The translations under genes and the position numbers were made by a program. From Hymenopus coronatus (taxonomy: Eukaryota > Arthropoda > Insecta > Mantodea > Hymenopodidae), in NCBI GenBank assembly GCA_030762935.1, contig CM060897.1, positions 113,890,176 through 113,954,175 of the forward strand: a stretch of DNA of 64,000 nt, written 5' to 3'. The notes beneath the pieces were generated by a model. That model saw nothing but the letters and a program-made list of their open reading frames with translations. It was not told where the DNA came from and ran no database searches. Positions 11,758-23,920 of this stretch are shown here, in pieces; positions within the stretch are counted from its first letter, which is position 1; every line of letters begins with the position of its first letter.

Positions 11758-11908
11758 GCGCTTCTACTTACAAGAAGCCAAGTAATAAGGACAATTGCTG
11801 CTAACGTTTATCTTGGTTATCAAGAAGTAGGTAGAAAAATAAGATTTTTAACAATAACTTGTTATAAGATGTACAGAAAGTCGTGAGAATGGAGCACGTC
11901 AGATTTTA
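11758..11908 (+). repeat. Repeat A copy 7, tail fragment
   Basis: About 150 bp of tail only (CTTCTACTTACAAGAAGCC ... GGAGCACGTCAGATTTT), the third member of a head-to-tail array. Confidence 0.8.
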
Positions 11909-12708
11909 TTTAAATATGAAAGGGTATTAAGTTGCTTATGGATCTCAGCATTTATTTTAAATGTTTTGTTTTAAATTATTCCCTAGCAGCCTGGATTGTT
12001 TTTATTATAGAAGACCATTTAGCATGCACCAAAAATAAAATATAATGTTCCGATGTCTTTATGATTGGTTGAAAATAATCACCGTTGCAAGGTAAAATGG
12101 CTGAGATTATAGGTGATAGATTGTAAATTTATTAAGGAGAATTTTTCTGTTTTACCAGTTAAATAGGTTTTATATTCATGAAATGATATTAGAATGCAAT
12201 TCTGGTGGTATATTAATTGTACTTAATAAATGTGTATTAAATGTTTGTAAAATAGTGTAATCCATTAAAAAGACAACAATAATCATGTTATTTATGGAGC
12301 TGAACACCATTGTGTTAGCAGAATTGCTACTGCTTTTAACGAGGGTTATCCTGATAAAAACGTAAGTAACCGATATGCCATAAATCTAGGTAATTAATTT
12401 GAAGAAACTGGTTCTGGGTGCAGTAAAATAAATAAAAGATAGAAAGCTAGCAGATTAAAATATTAAGTCATTTCATTATTGAACACACCTCAACCATTCC
12501 AAGTATCTACTATAACGAATACTTCGGGTGGTTCCATACATAAATTGCTAAATGAACAAATTGTATCCCTATAAAATACAAAATCACCAACAGCTCAACG
12601 AAGACGATTTTATTGAAGCGTGGGACCTTGTGAACAGATATTTCTATGTGTTGAAGATCATCCAAATTTGACATAAAATATTTTTTTTAGTGATAATGCG
12701 ATCATTTT
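11909..12708. other. Unassigned AT-rich spacer
   Basis: 800 bp, no credible ORF and no recognised repeat. Confidence 0.4.
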
Positions 12709-13571
12709 ACTTTCGATACATGTACTATGTACATAATGTATAGAGAAGATATTGTATTGCACCCGAAAATTCGATACCGAGATTTCACCGGATATTAGTG
12801 CTTTTTTAGACCCTCTGAATCCAACAAAGCATTATTAGAAAAATGCACGTGTGAGTGTCTGTCAGTCTGTCCGTCTGTCAATCAGCTGGTGTGTGTGTTT
12901 GTGGGCAGTATAACTCAAAAACGAAAATTTCGTTAAATACGAAAATTGGTATTTAGGTTCAGTATCCTCCAAGAATACGACACAAAGATTTTCCAGAAAA
13001 TTCCCCCACCCCCAACTATCCTTTACATGGAAAATTTGTCGAAAATGTTGATTTTCTCAAAAATTGCTGAAACGATTTTGTTTAAAATATCGTATATTAA
13101 AGATAATTACATGAAAAATTAAAAGTATGTCTTGAATTTTCTTGGAGTAGTCTCTGAAGACATTTATTCTGAATAATTTTGCGAAATTTTGCATAACTGG
13201 TAAACCGTAAGATATAAATAAAAATTTACTGAATGGAAAATGTAGATATCGTTAAAACACGCATTATACCTATATATTATACCATTTTTTTCAGTTGATC
13301 AGTTTCAGATATTCCTTGTCATTGGTTTCACCTTTAAAATACTTATACTTTTCTCATACGCGAATTTGTAAACGCCTGTCCATATGAACAAAAAAACTTC
13401 AATCACTAAGCAACCGCTACGCCTATGGTACTAAATAGAAACAAGTAATAAGACATTTCTGTTATTTTGTTCTCGATTTTTTTTTCGCAGTAAATAGAAG
13501 AATAAGTTTTTTAACAGTAATTTGTAGCAGAGTAGTAGAGAAATTCATTTAAATGGAACACATCCGATTTT
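12709..13571 (+). repeat. Repeat A copy 8, full length
   Basis: Head ACTTTCGATACATGTACTAT through to tail GGAACACATCCGATTTT. The microsatellite is replaced by GTCTGTCAGTCTGTCCGTCT, showing drift of the simple repeat. Confidence 0.9.
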
Positions 13572-13609
13572 AGAATTATTAGACTAGAAATGTTGGAACT
13601 ATTCTCATT

Positions 13610-14050
13610 GAAGAAAATTTGACTGGAGAATTTTATCTGTACATACTAGAAAATGCAATTGATTCACTAATCGCATTGTTGCTAGGAAACCAAGTGGTGT
13701 TGAACGAACATTTCCATTTTCAACAGCACGGAACTCCCCAAAAATATGCAGTACCGGTACAACAATGGCTGGTTGGCAGATTTCCAGGATAACGGAAGAT
13801 GGATTGTTATATGATGTCCATCGAGATCTCCAGACCTGACGCCTATTGTATTCTTCCTATAGGATCATATGATATCATTTATTAATATTCCTCCGTCTGA
13901 GAGTATTCAATACCTGGCAAAAAGAGTAACCCAATAATGTAATGGGATTAGTAATAAAACACACCAGGTAATTCCCAAGGAGTCGCAAAACAAACTCTAT
14001 TACTCTTTAGTCAACAATTGCACACATTTTGAACATTTGTTTTAGTGCCA
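13610..14050 (+). pseudogene. DDE transposase C-terminal relic
   Basis: The plus strand reads FHFQQHGTPQKYAVPVQQWL, then VGRFPG, equivalent to FQ.DGAP.HYA..V..WL...FPGRW in insect Tc1/mariner-like transposases. The block that should follow (RSPDLTP..FFL) is readable in another frame at about 13830. The end NNCTHFEHLF then stop (about 14013-14045) matches the family's usual 'GGHFEHL' terminus. The catalytic D of QQDGAP has become H. At least two frameshifts. It lies directly between A copies 8 and 9, without visible TIRs. Confidence 0.65.
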
Positions 14051-14137
14051 AAAATTCCGTTTCTTGTCAGGTTGTAAAGTGAAATAAATTAATGTGATGA
14101 ATATACAATACAATGTGTACTCTTTCATGTTTAAGTA

Positions 14138-14997
14138 TAAAAATCTGATGTGTTCCATTCGCATGACTTTCTCTACATCTCTGTAACAAATTTTTGTTAA
14201 AAAACGTATCTTCTATCTACTTAATGATAATCGAAATAAACATTAGCAGAAACTGTCTTAATTACTTGCTTATTTGTAAATAAGGATATATACTAGGCCA
14301 AAATGATAATCAAATCTTTTAAAAGTCGGTTGCCATATGGATAAAATCCATTTCTATTCAGGGCCAGGAGTTCATAACTTTCCGTGTGAGACAATTTTAA
14401 GTATTTTACATCTGAAATAAATTACAAGGAATATCTCAGAAATGGTCACTTCCACGAAAAAAATGTATATCACATAATTAGTGTGTTAGATCTACATTTG
14501 TTGTGCAATAATTTTTTGTCTATCTCTTATGGTTTACCAGTTATGTAAAAAGCAATAAAAATGATCAGAACAAAGAAGTCTTTAGAGGCTATTCCCAGAA
14601 AATTTAAGATACAAATTTTATTTTGCATGTTAGTATCTTAAGTATATGAGATTTTAATCAAAATCATTACAGCCATTTTTGACAAAATCAAACATTTTCG
14701 AAATTTTTCCATGTAAAGGTTAGTCTGGGGCGGCGGGATTTTCTTGAAAATCTTCGTGTTGCATCCTTGGAAGATAACAAAATTAAATACCAAGTTTGGT
14801 ATTTAATTGCCTTTTCATTTTTGAGCTATGCCTTCCAAAGACATACACACACATTGACCTTTTTCCAAAAATGTTTTTTTTTTATTTCAGGGGATCTAAA
14901 ACATGTATTTCCGGTGAAATCTCCGTATCAAATTTTTGGGTGCAATACAATACCTACTCTATACATATGTACATAATGCGAGTAGAGAAAGTAAAAA
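14138..14997 (-). repeat. Repeat A copy 9, full length
   Basis: Reverse unit from AAAATCTGATGTGTTCCATT to GAGTAGAGAAAGTAAAAA, 860 bp, both ends intact. Confidence 0.9.
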
Positions 14998-15572
14998 TAT
15001 AAGAGTTACATTTGAAATTTCAAAGTGAGGGTAGCTGGGGGTCAGGGGGTGGAATTAAAATTTCCCATAATATCAAAGTGTCGTACTTTTGTTTAAATTG
15101 AATTAAATTTAAGTCGCAAACAGTAATTTAGATTTGGAAGTTTCAAATGACGTTTCTGGATAAGCTTAAATACCGAACAGCCCTATGTTTAGCGTGAGCT
15201 ATTTCCTTTAGTTAAAATCCGACAGTGAAGAACTGGGCGAAAGTGATCTTCGTATATCTCTGGCATTAAACGCGACCCTCTCACAGCTCACTCTCGCTTG
15301 TATTATCCGTGCAAATAGACGAGAGACGCATGATGCTGCACACGGCCGGTAGTCGATATCTTGATGCGTTTACCTTCTGCATGGCTATCGCTTAAAGACT
15401 CCGCCTCTTCCACCACTCTTTGAACTGCGTAACTTGAGTGCTCTCGTCTATATGCATGCACAATACTCCACTGGTAGGTTTTAACTTGAGATGCACCGTT
15501 AAGTTCTGCTACTCTTTTACCGCACCAAGGGCAATTTGCTTATATCTAATACAGGAGCTGGGCCACCTGGTA
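14998..15572. other. Spacer ending in an orphan CCAGGTGGCC transposon terminus
   Basis: No ORF of note. The segment 15561-15572 reads GGCCACCTGGTA, identical to the right terminus plus TA of the transposon at 43-1877. No partner terminus was found to the left, so this is probably a truncated relative. Upstream GC is higher than in most of the window. Confidence 0.45.
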
Positions 15573-16241
15573 TAAATATTTGAAAAGATTTTTGTACAAA
15601 TTTAATTAAAACCTAATAACAATAAATTTGTGCGCTAAAACTGAGTTGAAGAACTCTATAAGAGAGTTTAACTAGGCATTATGTAAGCGTTAAGAACAGC
15701 ACAGAGTACTCCAGCAAGATAGAGACACATTTTTGAAGTTATAAACGGAAAGACCTTAGAGCATTCAAAGACAATCGCTTCTTTGGAGTTGAATTGGAAA
15801 AGTCTTCTACTTCTCTGTTGATTTGTTTGTAAAACTAATGAACAGTCTGCGTTTAAACTTACTTAAGCTGAAATGAGTCTGTCAGCGAGGACAAGACCAA
15901 ATATTCGTGAAGAGGGCTGATAATGGGACTGTCATTTTCAACTACTTTCAACAAGTTCCAACACAGGTAGATGAAAACTTTCCTCAGGTCTCTCAATCAA
16001 CTCTTAATATTTCTGAAGTCGGTAAACGTCATTTCTTTTTGTGAAGGACCGAATTCTTTTTTCTACAATTTTCTTAACTTCACTTTGTCTTGTTCTAGGA
16101 TTACTTTACTAATGGTGAAAAGTTGCCAAATTGCCTCTTACTATGATCACCAATTTTGCTAAATACTAACCATAGAGCGCTCTGTAATTGCGTATACACA
16201 ATAATGTTAATACTTACAAATACACACACAAAATTATTACT
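15573..16241. other. Unassigned spacer
   Basis: About 670 bp with only chance-length frames. No family recognised. Confidence 0.4.
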
Positions 16242-17101
16242 AAAATCTGATGTGTTCCATTCACATGACTTTCTCTACATCTCTACAATAAATTATTCTT
16301 AACAAGCCTATTCTTATATTTACTTAATGTTAATCGAAAAAAATAAGCAGAAGGGTCTTATTACTTACTTCCTTTTAAGTAGAAGGGAAATAATCTATTG
16401 TCCTAAATCTATTATCAAATGTTTCAAAAGCTATGTGATTAAAATCCCTTTATTTGTATGGACAGGAGTTCATGAATTCCCGTGTGAGAAAAGTATAAGT
16501 ATTTTAAAGTTGAAACAAATATCAAGAATATCTCAAAAACGGTCAACTCCACAAAAAATGGATATAACATAAATTGTGGATTTAACATCTACAGTTTTTG
16601 TTAAGTGAGACTTTTTCTATCGCTTACGGTTTAACAGTTATGGAAATATCCTCAAAATTCATCTAGAATAATCATGTCTTCAGTGGCCATTCCCAGAAAG
16701 TTCAAGGTATACATTTTATTTGTCATGTAAATATCTTAAGCATAAGAGATGATAATCAAAGAGCCATTTTTGATAAAATCATAATTTTGGAATTTTTTTC
16801 CATGCAAAGGGTAGTTGGGGGGGTCGAATTTTCCTGTAAATCTTCGTGTCACATCCTTGGAAGATCCGAACTTAAATAACAAGTTTGATATTTAACGGTT
16901 TTTTCATTTATGAGCTATGCTACCCACAGACCACACACACACACATGTATAGACAGACAGACACGGACATTTTTTATAAAATGCTCTTTTGGACTCATGG
17001 GTGTCAAAACATGTATTGCTGGTGAAATCTCGGTATCAAATTTTTGGGTGCAATACAATACTTTCTCTATACATATGTACATAGCACGTGTAGAGAAAGT
17101 A
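16242..17101 (-). repeat. Repeat A copy 10, full length
   Basis: Reverse unit with both ends and the microsatellite CCACACACACACACATG. It is followed with almost no spacer by a second reverse copy. Confidence 0.9.
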
Positions 17102-17335
17102 AAAATCTGAAGTGTCCCATTCAAATGACTTTTTCTACCTTTTCTGCACACCAACTATTCCTATAAAAAATATTCTTTTATCTTCATCATGCTAGTCAAT
17201 ATAAACATTAGCAAAAATTGCCTTATTAATTCCTTATAAGTAAAAGCGAAATAAGGGAATAAACTAGGCTAAAACGATAGTCAAATCTGTTGAAATCTGT
17301 TCACTGTGTGATGCATTTGAATTTCTTTTCTTTCT
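17102..17335 (-). repeat. Repeat A copy 11, tail fragment
   Basis: Begins AAAATCTGAAGTGTCCCATT right after the head of copy 10 (tail-to-head in reverse orientation). It fades out in a TTTCTTTCTTT run near 17330. Confidence 0.8.
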
Positions 17336-18465
17336 TTCTTTTCTTGGCACCGATCCATAGTTATACTGTTATTGAGATGGGCTTGTAAACTTAAAAGCTA
17401 ATGTTATAAAATTGAAAATTCCAATCCAAAGTTGGATGTGAATTCTCTAAGTAGTGTTGCACAGCACTTTAGTTCATGGAATGTTACATATAGTATTGAG
17501 TATTTTATTTAGAACATTTTTGTTAAGTTCATCACAATTTAGATTCTCTACAGTCTGGAATGACTTGTCATTTATTTTTTTTGACAATTGACCACATACT
17601 TTTAGATATTATTGACAGCATGTATTATCCTTTCAGAATTATTTTTAATTTTATCGTATGGTAGTTAAAGCGCATCAATTAAAAAAAACTATTTTTTCTA
17701 AAGTTCAGAGTTTTTATTATATATTTATGAAAATAATTCACATTTTTTGTCAGATTTCATAGATATGATACTTTAAGCGTCTAAAACAAAAGAAACATGC
17801 GTGAATTGCAATGGTGTCAATTGACTAATTAAATCCAGTATGTTATGTGCAAACTTCTGCTGGATTTGTATTTCACTTAAAATGTTTACCACGCAAATTG
17901 GTAATTACGTAGTGTACATATGCATTTGCTTTAGCACTTCGGAACAGAGAATCCAATGGTTCTGATAACAAGGCGATATTGCGGTAATCAAAGGCTGATT
18001 TTAGTGTTTATGATGGCCTATTTAAATATTTAAATATAAACATTGAATCGGATCGCGGTTTTGCGCCAATATTGGAGTCGGATACATTCGTTCACTATCA
18101 GTAGGAACTTCAAAGGTCTCCTCTGAAATTGATTTATCATGGAAAGCGCACTTTACGTGAGTAACATACCCCACGAGTTTTGATGTAATGTTTCAGTTTA
18201 TTTCAAATTAAGAATTAACGGTTATTTTAACTGGCATGAAATCCCTATAGGGTCTACTCATCTATGTATCTGTCTATCACTTTATGTTTGCTCTATCAGC
18301 GAACTGCTGAAGTTGAGCTATTCGCCTAATTAGAGACAAAGCTTCTAGCGCAGACGGTTGTAATAAGTGTGCTGTGAGCATATACACGCTGAATATCACT
18401 GCACAAGTGCCATTTGGGAATAAGCAAGGAATAAACAATAAACATCTGCCGTGATTTATTCACAT
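17336..18465. other. Unassigned AT-rich spacer
   Basis: 1.1 kb without recognised repeat, ORF or RNA gene. Confidence 0.4.
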
Positions 18466-18636
18466 CTCAGCCTATGCTTCTCCCTTTTTCCCTTCTACTT
18501 GCATGGAAGCAAGTATTAAAACTATTTCTGCTAATCTTTCTCGATTAACATGAAGTACAAAGAAGCATAAGTTTTAACAATAATTTGTAACAGAAGTGTA
18601 GAGAAAGTCTTGTGAATAGAATACATAACATTTTTT
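18466..18636 (+). repeat. Repeat A copy 12, tail fragment
   Basis: Forward tail (CTTCTACTTGCATGGAAGC ... GTAGAGAAAGTCTTGTGAAT). It is joined at a T-run to an oppositely oriented head fragment. Confidence 0.8.
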
Positions 18637-18724
18637 GGCTACAGTGTGTATTTCCGAAATTTTGGGCGGAATGCAATACCTTATTTATACACTATGTATA
18701 TAGTACGTGTAGAGAAAGTAAAAA
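18637..18724 (-). repeat. Repeat A copy 12b, head fragment
   Basis: Reverse head: TTTTGGGCGGAATGCAATAC, CACTATGTATATAGTACGTG, TAGAGAAAGTAAAA. With the preceding fragment it makes a tail(+)/head(-) junction. Confidence 0.8.
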
Positions 18725-19197
18725 TGAAACATGGTTTATGGTTTGGACTATAAAGTTAATGTATAGTAACAAGGTGTAGAGTTAAATACAAATAAAGCAC
18801 GTAGGCACAACAAAGGCATCTTTTGTTCGGAAGATAAAGAGAGGCTCTGTGTAAGCACAATAAACGGGAAGAAACCCAAAACACATACTACAAGAGCACT
18901 TTCACAATAAATCTTAAATGAAAATGGGCAGAACACGAAATGAGGCTGAAACTTAAAGAATTGCTACACGGGACCCAACAGTTGGAGCATACACAAGAGC
19001 GAGGTAGCAAATAAAACTGGTTAGCTAAACTGAAGCAAACGAAGGTGAACAATTGGAGTTAAAAAGAAGAAACACTTTTGCTAAACTTCATTCTTTCCTT
19101 ACCACTGGCTTATGATAGGTAGAGCAAAGTTATACTCCAACCAATTCATAGATGTCGACATTTCGCTGAACAGGATAGCTTCTAGTGACAGAACTCC
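18725..19197. other. Unassigned spacer
   Basis: 470 bp. A 62-codon minus frame (18936-18748) is hydrophobic at its start but resembles nothing known. Confidence 0.35.
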
Positions 19198-20068
19198 AAA
19201 AAAATCTAAAGTGTACCATTCATATCTTTCTGTACATCTTTGTAACAGATTATTCTTAAAAATGTTATCCTTCTATTTACTTCATGATAATCAGAAAAAA
19301 ATTAGCAGAAATAGTCTTATTACTTTCTTCCATGAAAGTAAAAGTGAAATAAGGATAAAGAGCGATAGTCAGAAGCTGGTTGCTATGTCACTGAAGTTCC
19401 CTTGTTTGTATGGACAGGAGTTGACAAATTCCTTTGTGAGAAAAGTATGTTTTTCAAAGCTGAAACCAAAAACAAGGAAGGTCTCAAAAACGATGAACTC
19501 CACGAAAAAAGTATATTATATAAATTCTGTGATTTAACGTGCACTACATTTTTCGTGTAGTAAGATTTTGTCCATCTCTTACGGGTTAGCAGTTATTCAA
19601 AATTCCGCAAAATTCAACCAGAATAAAGTGCTCTTCAGAGGCGATTCCCAGAGAACTCAAGATATACATTTTATTTGTCAGCTAAATATCTTTAATATAC
19701 GAAATTCTAATCAAAATCGTTAGAGCCCTTTTTCAGAAAATCAAAATGTTCTAAAAAAGTTCCATGTAAAGGGTAGTTCGGGGTGGGGGTTTTTCTCAAA
19801 ATCTTCATGTCGCATCCCTGGAAGATGCGAAACTTAAATACTAAATTTGGTATTTTACCGAATTTTTTCTTTTGAGTTATCTTGTTCACGAACACACGGA
19901 CACACCGACAAACGGACACACACAGGAGCTTTTATCGAAAATGTTTCTTTTAGATAAAGGGGACCCTAAAACATATATTTCCTGTGAAGTCTCGCTATCG
20001 AGTTTCTGGGTGGAGTGCAATATCTTCTCAATACACTATGAACATAGTGCGTATAGAGAAAATAAAAA
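19198..20068 (-). repeat. Repeat A copy 13, full length
   Basis: Reverse unit from AAATCTAAAGTGTACCATTC to GCGTATAGAGAAAATAAAAA. Confidence 0.9.
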
Positions 20069-20116
20069 GCATCCCAGAAAGTTTTTGTTATTGTCTGCAT
20101 GTTGTGTGTGAACATG

Positions 20117-20874
20117 AAAAATCTAATGTTTTCTCTTCATCTCTGTAACATGTTACTGTCAATAAGCTTATTCTCTATCACTTCATGATAATCGAGATAA
20201 ACAGTAACAGAAACGATTTTATTACTTAGTTCCTTATAAGTAGAAGGGAAATAGAGAAATACATAAGGCTGAACAGACAGTCAAATGTTTTAAAACATGG
20301 TTGCTAGGGATTGCAATGCATTTCTTCGTGTGGCTAGGAGTTGACAAGTACTTGTTTGAGAAAGTTTCTTTTAAAATTGAAACCAATAACAACGAAAATC
20401 TCAAAAACAGGAAAAAGATATAGTGTGATTTATCGAGACCTACATTCTTGTGTGGTAATTTTTGTCTATCTCTTAAGGTTTAACTTTCGCAAAATTCATA
20501 CAGAACAAACATAACTTCAAAGGCTATCCAGAGAAAATTGAAGATACACGTTTTATTTGTCATGTAAATAACTTAAATATAAGAGATTTTAATCAGAATC
20601 GTTAGAACCACTTTTGAGAGAATCCAAATTCTCGATTTTTTTCCATGTAAAGGGTGGTTTGGGGTGGGGGGATTTTTTCTCAAAATCTTCGTGTCGCATC
20701 CCTGGAAGATACTAAATTTAAATACCAAGTTCGGTATTTTGTGGACTTTTCGTTTTTGTGTTATCGTGTTTAGAGACACACGGACATTCGGACACACACA
20801 CGGACATTCGGACACACACACACGGACATACGGACACACACGGACCTTTTTCTAAGAATGCCTTTTTTGGATAC
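20117..20874 (-). repeat. Repeat A copy 14, head lost
   Basis: Reverse unit that stops after the CCTTTTTTGGATACC block. Its microsatellite has become a 20-bp minisatellite (20780-20850). Confidence 0.85.
20780..20850 (+). repeat. Minisatellite, about 3.5 x 20 bp
   Basis: Units of ACGGACATTCGGACACACAC repeated with small length changes, inside A copy 14. It seems to have grown from the ordinary CA/CGGACA simple repeat of the family. Confidence 0.8.
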
Positions 20875-20875
20875 C

Positions 20876-21653
20876 TACATAATGATAATTATTTTAAACA
20901 TCTTCATAAATAGTTGTATTACTTAATTCCTTATAACTAAAGGGGAAATAAGGGAATGCGATAGTCAAATGTCTTAAAAGCTCTCACTATGCGACTGTAA
21001 TTGAATTCCGCTTCTTTGCATGACCAGGAGTAGAGCAAAAGAAAACAGATACTTCCTGTTTTAAGAAAATATATGTTCTAAAACATTTAAATCAATAACA
21101 CAGAATATCTCAGGACCGGTTAGCGCTATAACAAACATTTAAAGGAAATAAACATTGTATTTTGAGGAAATGTACATATAGATTTTATGTGTGTGTGTTA
21201 AGATTTTGACTATCTCTTATGGTTTACCAGTTCAGTAAAAGTGGTTCGGAATGAAGAAGATTTCAAAGGCTACTTCCAGGAATTTTAGGACAGATTTCAT
21301 TTGTCATGTAAGTATGTTTAATATACCGTATTTTAATCAATCCCATTTTACCTATTTTTGAGAAACACAACATTTAAAAAACATTTTTAATATAAAGAGT
21401 AGTTTGATTTGGGGGGGATTTTCGAGGAAACTCCTTAGAAGATACTAAACTTAAATACAAAATTTGTATTTTAAGGTCTTTCAGTTTTTGATCTACGCTA
21501 TTCACAGTCACATACATTTTTTCAAAACATGCTTTTTTTTGGATTCAGGGAACCTCCAAACACATATTTCCATTGAAATCTGGTAATAGAATTTTTGTGT
21601 GGAATACATATTTTCTATGCATTGAATACATAGTACGTGTAGAGAAAGTAAAA
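20876..21653 (-). repeat. Repeat A copy 15, tail end lost
   Basis: Reverse unit starting about 60 bp inside the tail and ending TACGTGTAGAGAAAGTAAAA. It is directly fused to truncated copy 14, as expected from a deletion between adjacent tandem units. Confidence 0.85.
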
Positions 21654-22204
21654 CCCTTGGAAATAAGCCAATGTTGTTAGATGTAGATATCGCTTTAGGT
21701 TTTCAGAGTGATGGTCAGTAAAGGGTATTGAGATTAAAGTGTCTGTATTGTGAATCATGTCCTGAATTCGTAAGACGTTTTTCTCCTTACCTTACCCTTA
21801 AATGTCAAAGGAACATTTTCCACAGTTTCTTAGGACGGTTTATGTTTTAGAAATGTAATACTCAATTTATTTTAAAACACTAGGTATTTCATGTTTAAAA
21901 AAATGATATTTATTTAAATTAAATATTCCGTTGATAGCAATAAACCTTACAATTGGGGCGCTCAGTGTAACAGTGGTCTAACCCAGAAAAATATTTGGTT
22001 AGGTATATCTCAACATTATGTTAACAGTACCCAATGTGTTGTTGTGTAAGAATCTGGAAAAGTGCCAGTTAACAATCAGTTCGATAAAAGTGAGGTTTTC
22101 GTTATTCTTAAAGAAACCAGGTGTGTTTAACTGAGTTATGCTCCATTTTTTAAAAAGATGGGTTAGATCACTGTTGCACTGACCCCCTCAATTGTTTACC
22201 TTTT
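21654..22204. other. Unassigned AT-rich spacer
   Basis: 550 bp, nothing recognised. Confidence 0.4.
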
Positions 22205-23030
22205 TACCGAGGTTTCACCGGAAATACATGTTTTAGGACGCCCTGATTCCGAAAACAAAAAGTATTTTTAGAAACATACCCTTGTGTGTGTGTGTGTGTG
22301 TATGTGTGTGTGTGTGTGTGTGTGTTTGGACATCATGGCTCAAAAACAAAAAGTAAGTTAAATGCCAAACTTTGTATAAAAGTATGACACTTGCGACACA
22401 AAGATTTTCAAGAAAATTTCCCAAATCCAACTACTTAACATGGGAAACGTTTATAAAATTGTGATTTCTTCAAAATATGCTCTAACTATTGGAATTAAAC
22501 TGCAATATGTTTAAGACATTTTTATGGTAAACAAAATATGTATACATCTTGAATTTTCTGGGAATAGCCAATAAAAACCTAATCGATTTAAATGTATTTT
22601 CTATAACTTTGTATAACTGGTAAATCGTAAGAGATAGACAAAAAACCATAACACACATAAATAATTATATTAAATAACATAATTTATGTCATATATATAA
22701 TTGAAATATATATATATATATATTTCAATTTTATACTATTTAAACCTTTCTCAAAAAGAAATTCACCTTTGTTTCATACCTCGTCTGTTTTACTCCTAGC
22801 CACGCAAATAAAACCGAATTTTAATTGTTTCACATAGAGATAGCTTTTAAAAGATTAAACTATCATCTTTGCATACTGTATCCCCATATTTCCCTTTTGC
22901 TTACAAGGGATGAAGTAATAAGACGTTTATCTCTATTAGCGTGACGTAGAGAAATGAATAATAATATTTTGTAAGAATAGTTTGTAGAACATACATAGAA
23001 AGTTATTTGAAAGATGCACATCAGATTTTT
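22205..23030 (+). repeat. Repeat A copy 16, head lost
   Basis: Forward unit starting at CCGAGGTTTCACCGGAAATA. It holds a pure GT tract (about 22284-22325) and, at 22699-22730, a perfect 32-bp palindrome with an AT core. Confidence 0.85.
22699..22730. repeat. Perfect 32-bp palindrome
   Basis: AATTGAAATATATATA followed by its exact reverse complement. It lies where other A copies have a non-palindromic ATATACATTTTTT.. stretch, so it arose locally. Confidence 0.85.
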
Positions 23031-23054
23031 ACTATAATATTGGGTTTATATAAT

Positions 23055-23920
23055 AAAAACTGATGTGTTCCATTCACATGGCTTCCTCTAAATTTCTGCA
23101 ACAAATTATTGCTTAAAAGCTTATTTTTCTACTTCATTTTAATCAATCAGCATAAATCATCTTATTACTTGCTTTCTTGTAAGCAGAAGAAGAATAAGAG
23201 GGTATCCTAAGTTAAAGCCATAGTCTAATTTTAAAAGCCGTTTTTTATGTGATAGGAATCCTGTTAAATTTTGTTTCTTTTGTTTGTTTGTTTGCATGAT
23301 TAGGGGTTGACAAACTGCCATAAGAGAAAAGTTTCAGAATTTAAACCTGAAACCAATAACAAGCATAATCTCAAAAATGATCAAAAAAAAATGTGACATA
23401 TTTTGTGTGTATTAATGAAATCTACATTTTGTGTATGGTACATTTTTGTGTATCTCTTATGGTTTACTAGTTATACAAATTTCTATAAAATTCATCCAAT
23501 ATAAAGAACTCTTCACAGGCTATTGTCAGAAAATTAAAGATATATATTTATTTGTCTTTTAAATACTTACTTTAATCAAAATCGTTAGTGATGTTTGACA
23601 AAATCACGATTTTTGAAACTTTTTCTATGTAAAGAATAGTTTGGGGTGGGTGGAGTTTACTCAAAGTCCTTATATCCCATCCTCGTGAAATACTAAACTT
23701 AAATACCAAGTTTGGTGTTTTACCGACTTTTCGTTTTTGAGTTATCGTGTTCACAGACTCACGAATACACACGCATGCATGGATATTTTTCTTAACATGT
23801 TATTTTTGGATACAGGGAACCCTAAAATGTATATTTTCAGTGAAATATTGCTATCATATTTTTGAGTAGATTGCAGTACCTTTTCTGCCCTCGTACATGT
23901 ATGAAGTAGTGAAAGTAAAA
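23055..23920 (-). repeat. Repeat A copy 17, full length
   Basis: Reverse unit, tail AAAACTGATGTGTTCCATTC to a worn head (GTACATGTATGAAGTAGTG, then AAAGTAAAA). It faces copy 16 tail-to-tail across about 25 bp. Confidence 0.85.

Noticed and set aside
19112..19537. 141-codon ORF at the left of A copy 13
   Set aside because: Most of it is translated reverse repeat A; the part outside has no family match and no convincing start.
22284..22325. GT tracts (also 50590-50636, 32351-32400) as Z-DNA or regulatory elements
   Set aside because: They occupy the fixed microsatellite position of repeat A in nearly every copy, so the simplest reading is an intrinsic part of the repeat.
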